From positions 124,001 through 188,000 of the forward strand of contig NZ_JAALFE010000002.1 of NCBI RefSeq assembly GCF_011059185.1: a stretch of DNA of 64,000 bases. The letters are read 5' to 3'. Of this stretch, positions 17,166 to 26,449 are shown one piece after another. The notes under the pieces are model-generated. The model was not told the origin of the DNA, did not search any database, and worked only from the letters and a program-made list of their open reading frames with translations. Within the stretch, counting starts at the first letter, position 1. Each line of letters opens with the position of its first letter. The stretch is from Paragemmobacter kunshanensis. Its GTDB lineage: Bacteria; Pseudomonadota; Alphaproteobacteria; Rhodobacterales; Rhodobacteraceae. The position numbers and the translations under genes were made by a program.

Positions 17166-19135
17166 GCCGTTTCCGCGCGGGGGGCCGGATCGGCGAGGGC
17201 GTCTTCCTCGGCCGTGTCGATGAAGGGGGCGGGGACATCCTCGCCCGCCATCGGGTTGGTTTCATGCAACTCGTCGGTCAGGGCGAGTTCGAGATCGCGG
17301 TCAAGCTGCCGCGCGCGGGCGACATAGGCATCGTTCAGATGCACCGGCTGGCCCGGCACCCAGAGGCTGGCCAGATCGCGCATCGCGGCACGGTCGACCT
17401 TGAAATAGGTCTGCGAGAGCTTGGCCGCCTCGTATTCCGTGAATCCCATGTTTTCCAGGACATAGCGGCCCGCACGGATGGAGGAGTCAAAGGTTTCGCG
17501 AACGATGTCATCGGCCCCGGCCTGGTAGAGTTCATAGACATGCACACGGTCGCGCGCACGGGCCACGATATGGATGTCGTGGCGCTGGCTGCGGGCATAG
17601 CGGACGATGCGGGTGGCGTTCACGCTGTCATCCACGGCGACGACGAGGACCGCGGCCTCTTGCAGGCCAGCCGCGTCAAGCAGGGCGGGGTTGGCGGGAT
17701 CCCCGAAGAAGCCCTTCACCCCGAAGCGGCGCATGGTTTCGATGGTGGCCATGTCGGAATCCAGAACCACCGTGGACAGGCCGGACATGCGGACGAGACG
17801 GTTCACGACCTGCCCGAAGCGGCCGATCCCGGCCACGATGACGCGGCCCTTTTCATCAATCTGATCGGGGGCACGTTCCGGCGTGCGGCTGCGCATCCGG
17901 CGGGCAAGCTGTTCATACAGGATGAAGAGAGCGGGTGTCAGCAGCATGGACAGGCTGATGACCAAGAGGCCGATCTGGCCCTGGTTGAGCGAGAGGATGC
18001 CTTGCTGGCGGGCAAAGCTGATCAGGACGAAGCCGAACTCCCCTGCCTGGGCAAGGCCAAGGGTGAAGAGCCAGAGATCATGCCGACGCAGACGGAAGGC
18101 GAAGCCGATGGCAAAGAGGACCGCCGCCTTGACCGCGATCAGGATGAGGGTGAGGGACAGGATGGTGACGGGCTGGTCGAACAGGGTGCGGGTGTCGATC
18201 CCGATGCCCACGGTCATGAAGAAAAGACCGAGGAGCAGGCCCTTGAAGGGTTTGATATCGGCCTCGATCTGGTGGCGGAATTCGGAGTTGGCGAGGACGA
18301 CGCCGGCAACAAAGGTGCCGAGGGCGGGGGAAAGCCCGACAAGCATCATCAGGAAGGCGATGCCAAGCACGATGAGCAGCGAGATGAAGGTCGACATCTC
18401 GGGCAGGCGGGCGGCATGGACAAAGCGGAAGACAGGGCGTGACAGGAAATGCCCCGCAAGGACGATGCCGCCAACGATGGCCAATGTCAGCAGGGTTGTG
18501 GCCCAGTTGGGCAGTTGGTCGACCAGCGTCATCAGCGGCTCGGCAGAACTGCCGGCGGAATGGTCGGCCTGATCGCCGGGATTGGTGATGCCGAAGATGT
18601 CGGCCGTGGGGCCGGTCAGGGCTGGCAGGGCCAGCAGCGGCAGGAAGGCCAGCATCGGGATGACGGCGATGTCCTGCGTGAGCAGCACCGAAAACGAGGC
18701 CCGCCCCCCGGACGAGCGCATCAGGTTCTTTTCGTTCAATGTCTGCAGCACGATCGCGGTCGAGGAGAGCGAAAGAATCAGCCCCAGTGTCAGGGCAACC
18801 TGCCAGGCGAGGCCTGCCACCGCTGCCAGGGCCGCGATGGCGGCTGCGCTGAGGATGACCTGCGCCCCGCCGAGGCCCAGCAACCTGTGGCGCATGTCCC
18901 AGAGCGTGCGCGGCTCAAGTTCCAGCCCGATCAGGAACAGCATCAGCACGACGCCGAATTCGGCGAAGTGCTGCAGGTCGGCGGTATCGGCCCCGGCCAT
19001 GCCGAAGACGGGCCCGACAAGGATCCCCGCCGCCAGATAGCCGAGGACGGAACCAAGACCAAATCGCATGGCCAGCGGCACGACAAGCACCGCCGCGCCA
19101 AGATAGATGCTGGCTTCGAGAAGAAAGCCTTCCAC
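17162..19135 (-). CDS. Kef-type monovalent cation:proton antiporter (CPA2) with TrkA-N domain
   Basis: 657 residues: twelve or so membrane segments over about 1-400 ([20 protein letters not shown] start, with the CPA2 motifs around [12 protein letters not shown] and [15 protein letters not shown]) and a cytoplasmic Rossmann NAD-binding domain from about 425 ([18 protein letters not shown]). It resembles KefB/KefC, glutathione-gated potassium efflux systems that acidify the cytoplasm under electrophile stress, but no KefF/KefG ancillary protein is adjacent. The acidic C-terminal tail is not conserved. Confidence 0.88.
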   Translation of the reverse strand: MEGFLLEASIYLGAAVLVVPLAMRFGLGSVLGYLAAGILVGPVFGMAGADTADLQHFAEFGVVLMLFLIGLELEPRTLWDMRHRLLGLGGAQVILSAAAIAALAAVAGLAWQVALTLGLILSLSSTAIVLQTLNEKNLMRSSGGRASFSVLLTQDIAVIPMLAFLPLLALPALTGPTADIFGITNPGDQADHSAGSSAEPLMTLVDQLPNWATTLLTLAIVGGIVLAGHFLSRPVFRFVHAARLPEMSTFISLLIVLGIAFLMMLVGLSPALGTFVAGVVLANSEFRHQIEADIKPFKGLLLGLFFMTVGIGIDTRTLFDQPVTILSLTLILIAVKAAVLFAIGFAFRLRRHDLWLFTLGLAQAGEFGFVLISFARQQGILSLNQGQIGLLVISLSMLLTPALFILYEQLARRMRSRTPERAPDQIDEKGRVIVAGIGRFGQVVNRLVRMSGLSTVVLDSDMATIETMRRFGVKGFFGDPANPALLDAAGLQEAAVLVVAVDDSVNATRIVRYARSQRHDIHIVARARDRVHVYELYQAGADDIVRETFDSSIRAGRYVLENMGFTEYEAAKLSQTYFKVDRAAMRDLASLWVPGQPVHLNDAYVARARQLDRDLELALTDELHETNPMAGEDVPAPFIDTAEEDALADPAPRAETA

Positions 19136-19233
19136 GCTGATGCCGCAGCCCTGATTTCACGTTGACGTTACGGCGCGATCTTGCGCCGAGGTGCCGCCGG
19201 ACTGCAACTGGTCAAAGCGGAATGCAGCAGGCG

Positions 19234-22158
19234 TCAGCTGTTGGGAAGGGCCAGAACGACCATGCGGCCACGCTTTTCATAGCGCAGTTCGGAGGCGGTG
19301 ATGGCGGCGACGCGGCCGCCATCCAGCCGGTCGCCCACCGAGACCTTGATATAGCGCCCGTTCGGATTGCGGACGAGCGCGTAGCGATCCGCCGAGGTGC
19401 CATAGACGCCGATCAGGTTCATGTCGCGCAGGTCGATCGCGTTGCGGATCGTGGCCTGCTTGGCGACATTGGCCGAAGACGGAATGCGCGGCGCCGGGGC
19501 GGCGGCGAGTTCCGGTTCTTCTTCGGTTTCGGGGGTGATCTCGGCTGCGGGCGGTTCGGGATCGGGCAGGCGGATGGCGGCGGCGACGGCGGCTTCCACG
19601 GCGCTGGCCATGTCATCGGGGCGGGCCGCGGGCCTGCGCGAAATGGCAAGTCCGATGGGGCTGCCCGCGCCATCCGGGGCGATCAGGGCGAGGTTGCCGC
19701 TGGTGCTGGCCGAAGCGGGCAACAGAAGGCCGCTTGCAGCGTTTTCTGCCACGATGCTTGCAGGACGCAGGGCCGGGCGGATGCCGGCAATCCGCGAGCC
19801 ATCCTCGGGCGCGAGGGATGCGCCGTCATCGGTGGCGGTGTCCTGCGGCTGCGGTTCTGGGGCAAGACCGGCCGGGCGCGGCAGGGGGCGGGCATCAGCC
19901 AGCGCAGGATCGGCGGGGATGATGACGGCCGGTTCTTCGGCGGGCGCGACAGCATCGGCGGCAGCCTGCGAGGCAAGAGCCGTGGGCGCTGCGGCCGCTT
20001 GCGCAGCGGCGGCGGCCGTGATCGCCTCGGGGCGTGAGGGGGGCACCAGTTCCGGGCGGCCCGCAAAGAGCAAAACGCCCTCGGGGGTTGCGATCCCTTC
20101 GGGCGTTGGTCTGATGAGGCCGTTTTCGTCAAACTGGTAGACCGTGCCGAAGGGCGGGGGCGGGGCCTGTGCCGCGGGCGGCAGATCGGCCCGTGCCGCA
20201 GGCGGCGGCAGGGCCGCGGCATCCACAGGGCTGGGGGGCGTGTCGGAGGCCGCGAGGAAGATCTCGTCCTGCGTCTCGGTTCCCGGCAGGTTGCCCGGGG
20301 CGGGATCGCCCGCGATGACCGTGGCAGGGGCCGGTTCCGATCGGGGGGGGGCCGTGGCCCCGGTGGCATCGGCGGTGGCAGCCTCGGGGGCCGGTGCCTC
20401 AGCCGCGTTTTCGGCTGTGGTGGCGGCTTCACCCTCGGGGGCAGTATCGGCGGCGACTTCTGCTTCGGCTGTGGCGGGGGCCGCGGGATCGGCGGAATCC
20501 TCTTCCTGCAGATCGGCCAGCATCTCGTCTTCAGGGGCGGGCAGTTGGGCATCCGGCGCCGTGGTCCCATCAGCCGTTTCGACGGCACTGCCGTCATCGG
20601 TGCTGTTCCAGCTGACATAGAAGGAAGAGAGGCCCGCAGCGAGCGCCAGCATGATCAGAAGCAGCCCGGTCAGGATCAGGCCAAGGTGGCGCGGCTTGCC
20701 GCGCACGGGCATGGGGCGTGTGCCGAGGCCGGATTGCGCGCGAGTCGTGGCGGCTGCGGCGCTGGCCGCGCCGCCATCGGCAGAGGCGGTTGTGGCCGAA
20801 GCCGTGACCTTGGCCCGCTTGCCACCCGGAATCGTGGGTGCGGTGACCATGCCTGCCATCCCGCGCAGCGCCTTTGTGGCGGGACTGGCCGGTTTCTCAC
20901 CCGGGGTTTCGTAAGAGAATTTCGGTGGCGGGCGCAGACCGGGCGTCCGTTCGGCCCCGGCCTTGCCGCCTGCGCGGGCGGCATTGCGATCCGCATCAGT
21001 CGGGGGGGCCGCCACGACAGGCCGCGTGGCCGCCGGAGCGGGCGTGTCACCCTTGCCGAGGCGGTTGCCAAAGGCCGCAAGAGCGGCACCCGAGGGCATC
21101 GGGGGAAGGTCATCCTCGACGGCAGGGTCGACAATCCGGGTGCTGGCGACCCCGGCTGCACCACCTTTGGCCGGGGTTTCGGCAACCGCCGTGTCGGTGG
21201 CATCGTCATGCACGTCAAGCGCGATCGGCGCTTCGTCGGCATCCGGGATATCCGCGCCGATCACCGAAGCGGGCGCGGCTGCGGGCGGGTCGCCTGCGCT
21301 GAGGGTGGCCGCGATGCGGGCCGGATCCACCGGCGCGTCATGGGCCATGGGGGGGGCCGTCGTGACGAAGTCCAGCGGCCCGGAGGGAATCTCCATCGGT
21401 GCGGGTTCGGGAATTTCGACGGGCGGCCCGGGGATGCCCTGAGGTTCCAGATCGGGCTGGATCTCGGGTTCGGGCAGGATTTCGGGCGCGGGTTCCGGTG
21501 CGGGCCCGGGCGTGGGGGCGGGTTGCGGCGCAGGTTCCGGCAGCGGATCCGGTTCAGGAGCGGGTTCCGGGGCAGGCTCTGGCGCGGGCTCCGGTTCTGC
21601 CGCGGATGTGGCCTTGGCGGTGCCCTGCCGCGGGGGGTGGTCGCGTTCGACGCTTTCGCCGGGCTTGAGCAGGCTTTGCGCAAAACCGGTGGGGCCGAAC
21701 CAGACCTCGCCCTCGAAGCTGCCTTCGGGCGGGTTGGCGGCGAAGGCTATGGGATTGAAGCCATGGGTGATGGCAAAGCCTTCGGCCTCGTCCAGGGTTT
21801 CGCGGGCGATCACGGCGACCTGCGCGCTATCCTGACCGGCGACGTGATCCCAGACCAGTTCGGCCACCGCATAGGGGGTCTGGCCTTCCAGACCGGCGGC
21901 AATCTGGGCCTCGCGGCTGGGCTGATCGGGGCCGGGCGCGGGGATGTCCAGATACTTGATCTGGGAATTGGGGATCACAAGCTTGGTCGAGAAGCCTTGC
22001 GGGGCGAGCGTTTCGGCCTTGGCCTTCAGCGCGGCAAGGGCGGCGGGAAGGTCATCGACATCGAAGGCGGTGCTGCCGATTTCGGCCCAGCCGCGTTTCG
22101 TGCGGTGCAGCAGCGCGATGCTGTCATCGGTGAAGTTCAGGGCGAAGTTCGGCTTCAT
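19234..22158 (-). CDS. Large single-pass protein with PilM/GspL-like head and PilP/GspC-like tail
   Basis: 974 residues. Residues 1-165 (MKPNFALNFTDDSIALLHR, then SREAQIAAGLEGQTPYAVAE) look like the actin-like ASKHA domain of PilM/GspL. A long Pro/Ala/Glu-rich linker with an (A/P)EPAPEP array covers about 170-480, one membrane segment lies near 487-510 (LILTGLLLIMLALAAGLSSF), a second Pro/Ala-rich stretch follows, and the last 80 residues end with YIKVSVGDRLDGGRVAAI ... LRYEKRGRMVVLALP, like PilP or GspC periplasmic domains. In pili and type II systems these are separate proteins. No other pilus gene is near. The domain reading is by eye; many relatives are simply called hypothetical. Confidence 0.7.
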   Translation of the reverse strand: MKPNFALNFTDDSIALLHRTKRGWAEIGSTAFDVDDLPAALAALKAKAETLAPQGFSTKLVIPNSQIKYLDIPAPGPDQPSREAQIAAGLEGQTPYAVAELVWDHVAGQDSAQVAVIARETLDEAEGFAITHGFNPIAFAANPPEGSFEGEVWFGPTGFAQSLLKPGESVERDHPPRQGTAKATSAAEPEPAPEPAPEPAPEPDPLPEPAPQPAPTPGPAPEPAPEILPEPEIQPDLEPQGIPGPPVEIPEPAPMEIPSGPLDFVTTAPPMAHDAPVDPARIAATLSAGDPPAAAPASVIGADIPDADEAPIALDVHDDATDTAVAETPAKGGAAGVASTRIVDPAVEDDLPPMPSGAALAAFGNRLGKGDTPAPAATRPVVAAPPTDADRNAARAGGKAGAERTPGLRPPPKFSYETPGEKPASPATKALRGMAGMVTAPTIPGGKRAKVTASATTASADGGAASAAAATTRAQSGLGTRPMPVRGKPRHLGLILTGLLLIMLALAAGLSSFYVSWNSTDDGSAVETADGTTAPDAQLPAPEDEMLADLQEEDSADPAAPATAEAEVAADTAPEGEAATTAENAAEAPAPEAATADATGATAPPRSEPAPATVIAGDPAPGNLPGTETQDEIFLAASDTPPSPVDAAALPPPAARADLPPAAQAPPPPFGTVYQFDENGLIRPTPEGIATPEGVLLFAGRPELVPPSRPEAITAAAAAQAAAAPTALASQAAADAVAPAEEPAVIIPADPALADARPLPRPAGLAPEPQPQDTATDDGASLAPEDGSRIAGIRPALRPASIVAENAASGLLLPASASTSGNLALIAPDGAGSPIGLAISRRPAARPDDMASAVEAAVAAAIRLPDPEPPAAEITPETEEEPELAAAPAPRIPSSANVAKQATIRNAIDLRDMNLIGVYGTSADRYALVRNPNGRYIKVSVGDRLDGGRVAAITASELRYEKRGRMVVLALPNS

Positions 22159-22327
22159 GGGGCGGGTCTAGCACAGCTTCCGGGAGGGCGGGAATGCAAG
22201 GCGGCGGCTGAGCAACTTCCTACAGCAGGTTTTTGCCGAAGGGAAGGAGACTACACGCTTTCCTGACTTGCCCGCAGCGCGCGCTTGGGTGGACAAAGGG
22301 CCGATCGCATCAGAGAGGATCTTCACA

Positions 22328-23041
22328 ATGCGCATTCTGTCGGTGGCCTGCATCTCGGCGGCCCTGCTTGTGCCGGGCCTTGCCCCGCTGCCCGTTCTGG
22401 CCGAAAACGCCCAAAGCCCCGCCACAATCACCGTGACAGGGGAAGGCGTCGTCACCGCCGCGCCCGATATCGCGACGGTCAGCCTTGGCGTCACGTCGCA
22501 GGGGGCCACGGCGGCAGAGGCGATGGCGGCCAATACGGCGGCGCTGTCGGCGGTGCTGGAGCGGGTGAAGGCGGCCGGGGTCGAGGATCGGGATATCCAG
22601 ACATCGACGCTGAACCTGAACCCGAACTGGTCGAACAGCGACGGATCCTCGATGCCGATGATCCAGGGCTATGTGGCGACCAACGTGCTGCAGATCCGGG
22701 TGCGCGATCTGGCAAAACTGGGCGGGGTGCTGGATGCGGCGATCACGGATGGGGCGAATACGCTGAACGGCGTGAGCTTTGGGCTGGCCGAGCCGGAGCC
22801 TGCGATGGACGAGGCGCGCAAGGAAGCGGTGGCCAAGGCGCGGGCGCGGGCAGAGTTGCTGACGGGGGCTGCGGGCGTGGGGCTGGGGCGGATCGTTTCG
22901 ATCAGCGAGGGGGGCGGCTATGCGCCGCCGATGCCGATGTACCGCATGGAGGCCGCCATGGCAGATGCGCCGGTTCCGGTAGAGGGCGGCGAGGTGGGGG
23001 TGACGGCGAATGTCACCATCACCTGGGAGATTGCCCAGTAA
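22328..23041 (+). CDS. SIMPL domain (DUF541) exported protein
   Basis: 237 residues: a signal peptide (MRILSVACISAALLVPGLAP ... LAEN), then a SIMPL domain starting ATITVTGEGVVTAAPDIATV. The family is periplasmic; members have been linked to oxidative-stress protection, but no molecular activity is defined. The ATG at 22328 with GAGAGGA upstream is preferred to an in-frame opening 60 bases earlier because it begins the signal peptide. Confidence 0.88.
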   Translation: MRILSVACISAALLVPGLAPLPVLAENAQSPATITVTGEGVVTAAPDIATVSLGVTSQGATAAEAMAANTAALSAVLERVKAAGVEDRDIQTSTLNLNPNWSNSDGSSMPMIQGYVATNVLQIRVRDLAKLGGVLDAAITDGANTLNGVSFGLAEPEPAMDEARKEAVAKARARAELLTGAAGVGLGRIVSISEGGGYAPPMPMYRMEAAMADAPVPVEGGEVGVTANVTITWEIAQ

Positions 23042-23050
23042 GGGCGGGGG

Positions 23051-23076
23051 AAGGGGCGCCGGGTGGCGCCCCTTTT
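23051..23076. terminator. Bidirectional terminator between the SIMPL gene and metY
   Basis: AAGGGGCGCC (23051-23060) pairs perfectly with GGCGCCCCTT (23065-23074) around a GGGT loop and runs into TTTT. The A-rich opposite side is short, so it may also serve the convergent metY transcript. Confidence 0.85.
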
Positions 23077-23085
23077 CGTTGCAGA

Positions 23086-24378
23086 TCAGGCGGTTGCCTT
23101 GGCGAGTGCCTGATCGAGATCGGCGATGATGTCATCGGCATTCTCGGTCCCGATGGAGACGCGCACCACGTTCGGCGCTGCCCCTGCCTTGACCTGCTGC
23201 TCTTCCGACAGTTGGCGATGGGTTGTGCTTGCCGAATGGATGATGAGCGAGCGGGTATCGCCAAGGTTCGCCACATGGGAGAAGAGTTTCACATTGTCGA
23301 TCAGCTTGACGCAGGCGTCATAGCCGCCCTTGACCGCGAAGGTGAACAGCGCGCCGGCCCCTTTGGGGCAGATGCGCGCGACGCGGTGGTGGTAGGGCGA
23401 CGAGGGCAGACCGGCATAGGTGACATAGTCGATGCGGGGGTCTTTCTCCAGCCATTCCGCGACCTTGCGGGCGTTTTCGACATGCCGGTCCATCCGGAGC
23501 GACAGGGTTTCGATTCCCATCAGCGTGTAATGCGCGCCCTGCGGGTTCATCGTCATGCCAAGGTCGCGCAGGCCCACGGCGATGGAGTGGAAGGTGAAGG
23601 CCATGGCCCCCAGCGCCGGGTGGAAGGCCAGCCCGTGATAGGCGGGTTCGGGTTCCGAGAGCGAGGGGAACTTGCCGGACTTGGACCAGTCGAACTTGCC
23701 CGAGTCGACCACGACACCGCCCGTGACGGTGCCGTTGCCGGTGAGGTATTTGGTGGCGGAATGCACCACCAGCGTCGCGCCATGTTCGATGGGGCGGCAG
23801 AGATAGGGGCTGGCGGAAGTGTTATCCACGATCAGCGGCAGGCCGACCTTGTCGGCCACGCCCGCGACGGCATCAAGGTCGGTGATGTAACCCCCCGGAT
23901 TCGCGATAGATTCGCAGAAGATGGCGCGGGTGTCATCATCCACCGCGGCCTCGAGCGCGGCGAGGTCGTCGAAATCGACGAATTTCGTCGACCAGCCGAA
24001 GCGTTTGATCGTCTGGCTGAACTGGGTCATCGTGCCGCCATAGAGACGGGTGGAGGCGATGATGTTCTTGCCCGGCCCCATCAGCGGGAAAAGCGCCATG
24101 ATCTGCGCGGCATGGCCCGAGGAGCAGCAGATCGCCCCCGCCCCGCCTTCCAGCGCGCAGACGCGGTTCGCGAGCGCCGAGACGGTGGGGTTCGTCAGCC
24201 GCGAATAGATATAGCCAACCTCTTGCAGATTAAAGAGTTTTGCCGCGTGGTCGGCGTCGCGGAACACATAGGCCGTGGTCTGGTAGATCGGCACCTGACG
24301 CGCGCCGGTGGCGGGATCGGGGGCGGTTCCGGCGTGGATCTGAAGCGTTTCGAAGGCAAGCGGGCGGTTGTCTGACAT
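23086..24378 (-). CDS. metY: O-acetylhomoserine sulfhydrylase / aminocarboxypropyltransferase
   Basis: A 430-residue PLP enzyme of the Cys/Met metabolism family. The start FETLQIHAGTAPDPATGARQ, the YSRLTNPT motif and the Schiff-base lysine in HSATKYLTGNGT identify the O-acetylhomoserine branch, which makes homocysteine from sulfide (or cystathionine analogues) in the cytoplasm. Alphaproteobacterial metY genes often carry a SAM-II riboswitch; I looked in the 182-base upstream gap and could not recognise one. Confidence 0.93.
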   Translation of the reverse strand: MSDNRPLAFETLQIHAGTAPDPATGARQVPIYQTTAYVFRDADHAAKLFNLQEVGYIYSRLTNPTVSALANRVCALEGGAGAICCSSGHAAQIMALFPLMGPGKNIIASTRLYGGTMTQFSQTIKRFGWSTKFVDFDDLAALEAAVDDDTRAIFCESIANPGGYITDLDAVAGVADKVGLPLIVDNTSASPYLCRPIEHGATLVVHSATKYLTGNGTVTGGVVVDSGKFDWSKSGKFPSLSEPEPAYHGLAFHPALGAMAFTFHSIAVGLRDLGMTMNPQGAHYTLMGIETLSLRMDRHVENARKVAEWLEKDPRIDYVTYAGLPSSPYHHRVARICPKGAGALFTFAVKGGYDACVKLIDNVKLFSHVANLGDTRSLIIHSASTTHRQLSEEQQVKAGAAPNVVRVSIGTENADDIIADLDQALAKATA

Positions 24379-24560
24379 GGTCTTCCCCTCCCTGGGATTG
24401 TGATGGCGGGAGCCTAGGGGAAGCCGCCCGGGCTGTGAAGGGGGGGCAGGAATTAAGGGGATTTGCCCGCATTTCCAAGAGTTTGGCGGAACTTATTTTG
24501 CGTCTTGCCGGGGCTGCGGAGGAGAATAGTCTTGCCGGGCGGAGACTGGGGGGACAAGCG

Positions 24561-24974
24561 ATGCCGACACCGTTTCATCTGGCGATTCACGTGACCGATC
24601 TGGAGGCGGCGCGGGCCTTTTATGGCGGGGTGCTGGGCTGTGCCGAGGGGCGGTCGGCGCCGACCTGGGTGGATTTCGATTTCTTCGGCCATCAGTTGAG
24701 CCTGCATCTTGGGGAGCCGTTTCTCAATGCCGCAACCGGTAGGGTGGGCGAAAAGCTGGTGCCGATGCCGCATTTCGGGCTGGTCCTGCATCTGCCGGAT
24801 TGGCAGCGGCTGGCCGGGCGGCTGCGCGGGGCGGGGGTGGATTTCGTGCTGGAGCCGCAGGTGCGGTTCGAGGGTGAGCCGGGCGAGCAATGGACGATGT
24901 TCTTTCGCGATCCCTCGGGCAATCCGATCGAGGTTAAGGGATTCCCGACGCTGGAGGGCGTTTTTGCCCATTAG
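24561..24974 (+). CDS. VOC (glyoxalase/bleomycin-resistance) family protein
   Basis: A 137-residue protein with the paired beta-alpha-beta-beta-beta layout of the vicinal oxygen chelate fold: FHLAIHVTDLEAARAFYGGV at the start and FFRDPSGNPIEVKGF at the end, with metal ligands His7 and a terminal Glu in FRDPSGNPIEVK. Substrate unknown; members range from dioxygenases to glyoxalases. It stands alone between metY (divergent) and lrp. The 149 bases after it hold no recognisable gene. Confidence 0.85.
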   Translation: MPTPFHLAIHVTDLEAARAFYGGVLGCAEGRSAPTWVDFDFFGHQLSLHLGEPFLNAATGRVGEKLVPMPHFGLVLHLPDWQRLAGRLRGAGVDFVLEPQVRFEGEPGEQWTMFFRDPSGNPIEVKGFPTLEGVFAH

Positions 24975-25123
24975 ACCAAGAGCTTGGCGATTTGGGGCGT
25001 GCAACAGCCGGTGCAGGCGGCTGGTGCAGATGGGCGTGCATACAAGTTTGGGCAGGTTTGGCTGCGCTGACGTGGTTAAGGGTGCGTGGCTGCACAGGGG
25101 CGGGGCTTCGCTCCGGGTGGGCG

Positions 25124-25576
25124 CTATGCCCGGTCGTCCTTGGGGCTGCCCATGACGACGAAGGTGGTGATGGATTGCACCTGCGGCAGGGTTCCCAGCA
25201 CATCGGTATGCCAGTGCTTGTAGGCGGCGAGGTCGGTGCATTCGACGCGGAGGAGATATTCCACGGTGCCGGTGATGTTGTGGCATTCGGTGACCTGCGG
25301 CGCGCGGGAGATGGCGCGTTCGAAGGCCTCCTGGCTGGCCTTGGTATGGGTGTTGAGGCCCACGGTCACATAGGCGGTGAAGCCGATGCCGAGTTGGACG
25401 GGGTCGAGGACGGCGCGGTAGCCCTTGATCAGGCCCGAACGTTCCATGTCCTGCACGCGGCGGAGGCAGGCGGAGGGCGAGAGGCCGACGCGTTCGGCGA
25501 GGATGAGGTTGGGGATCCGGCCATCGCGGCGAAGTTCCTGCAATATCCGGGCGTTTATACTGTCAATCTTCGTCAT
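25124..25576 (-). CDS. Lrp/AsnC family transcriptional regulator
   Basis: 150 residues: an N-terminal helix-turn-helix (MTKIDSINARILQELRRDGR then ILAERVGLSPSACLRRVQDM) and a C-terminal RAM/ligand domain that binds amino acids and assembles the oligomer. The ATG at 25576 begins the family sequence; upstream in-frame codons would overlap the divergent lysE promoter. It faces the LysE exporter across 73 bases, the standard arrangement in which the regulator senses an amino acid and activates its export. Confidence 0.92.
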   Translation of the reverse strand: MTKIDSINARILQELRRDGRIPNLILAERVGLSPSACLRRVQDMERSGLIKGYRAVLDPVQLGIGFTAYVTVGLNTHTKASQEAFERAISRAPQVTECHNITGTVEYLLRVECTDLAAYKHWHTDVLGTLPQVQSITTFVVMGSPKDDRA

Positions 25577-25649
25577 TTGTTGCGGATCATGTGCGTTTTG
25601 CGCTGCATTTGCAATCCTGCGGCGTGGGTTTCGTGGCAGGAATTGCGCC

Positions 25650-26249
25650 ATGACATATGAGCTTTTCCTTGCCCTGCTGGGCTTTGCCTTCGTCACCTCG
25701 GTCACGCCGGGGCCGAACAACATGATGCTGCTGGCCTCGGGCGTGAATTTCGGGCTGCGGCGGACGGTGCCGCATATGATCGGGATTTCGGTCGGCCATT
25801 CGGTGATGGTGTTTCTGGTGGGGCTGGGGGTGGCGGGGGTGTTCCTGGCGCATCCGCTGGCGCTGACTGCGCTGAAGGTCGCGGCGGTGGGGTATATGCT
25901 GTGGCTGGCCTGGAAGATCGCGCGGTCGGGCGCGCCGGGCGAGGGGCGCGCGGCGGGGCGGCCGATGACCTTCCTGCAGGCGGCGGCGTTTCAGTGGGTG
26001 AACCCGAAGGCCTGGGCCATGGCGCTGGGCGCGGTGGCGGCCTATGTGCCTGCGCCCTCGGTCGGGGCCTATGCGGCGGTGGCGGGGGTGTTCGCGCTGG
26101 TGAACCTGCCGTCGGTCGCGGTCTGGGCGGCGGCGGGGCAGGGATTGCGGCGCTGGCTGGAGGGGCCGGGGCGGCTGCGGCTGTTCAACTGGGGGATGGC
26201 GGGGTTGCTGGTTCTGTCGCTGATCCCGGTGGTGGGGATGGAGATGTGA
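25650..26249 (+). CDS. LysE/RhtB family amino-acid exporter
   Basis: 199 residues with about six membrane segments and the family signature FVTSVTPGPNNMMLLASGVN near the N-terminus. It exports an amino acid or derivative across the inner membrane; the substrate cannot be told from sequence. The ATG at 25650 lies just after GGCAGGAA. Regulation by the divergent Lrp/AsnC protein is likely. Confidence 0.9.
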   Translation: MTYELFLALLGFAFVTSVTPGPNNMMLLASGVNFGLRRTVPHMIGISVGHSVMVFLVGLGVAGVFLAHPLALTALKVAAVGYMLWLAWKIARSGAPGEGRAAGRPMTFLQAAAFQWVNPKAWAMALGAVAAYVPAPSVGAYAAVAGVFALVNLPSVAVWAAAGQGLRRWLEGPGRLRLFNWGMAGLLVLSLIPVVGMEM

Positions 26250-26264
26250 GGGGGGCGGGGGGGT

Positions 26265-26435
26265 GGCGGGGTGAACCCCGCCCTACCTTTGCGGTGGTTT
26301 GGGGGGGGTGGCGGGGTGAACCCCGCCCTACCTTTACGGTGGTTTTGGGGGGGTGGCGGGGTGAACCCCGCCTTACGGTGGCGGGGGCCGCGTGTCGGAA
26401 GGGAGAGGGGTTGGTAGGGCGGGGTTCACCCCGCC
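26265..26435. repeat. Four REP-like palindromes downstream of lysE
   Basis: The 18-mer GGCGGGGTGAACCCCGCC appears at 26265-26282, 26310-26327 and 26355-26372, and a version with TTC in the loop, the inverted form, at 26418-26435. Spacing of the first three is exactly 45 bases, with conserved flanking CTACCTTTRCGGTGGTTT. Each is a strong hairpin. The array lies between two convergent genes, like REP elements, and could terminate transcription or bind protein. Confidence 0.85.
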
Positions 26436-26449
26436 TTGCCGGAGGGGGA

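Noticed and set aside
20545-22266. A 573-codon plus-strand frame opposite the 974-residue protein.
   Set aside because: The minus-strand protein has an ordered layout (head, linker, membrane segment, tail); the reverse is Gly/Arg-rich with no features.
24379-24560. SAM-II riboswitch before metY.
   Set aside because: Expected for the gene and group, but I could not align the gap with the conserved core.
26265-26435. CRISPR-like array.
   Set aside because: Units are palindromic and only four, one inverted, with near-identical spacers; no cas genes. REP-like elements fit better.
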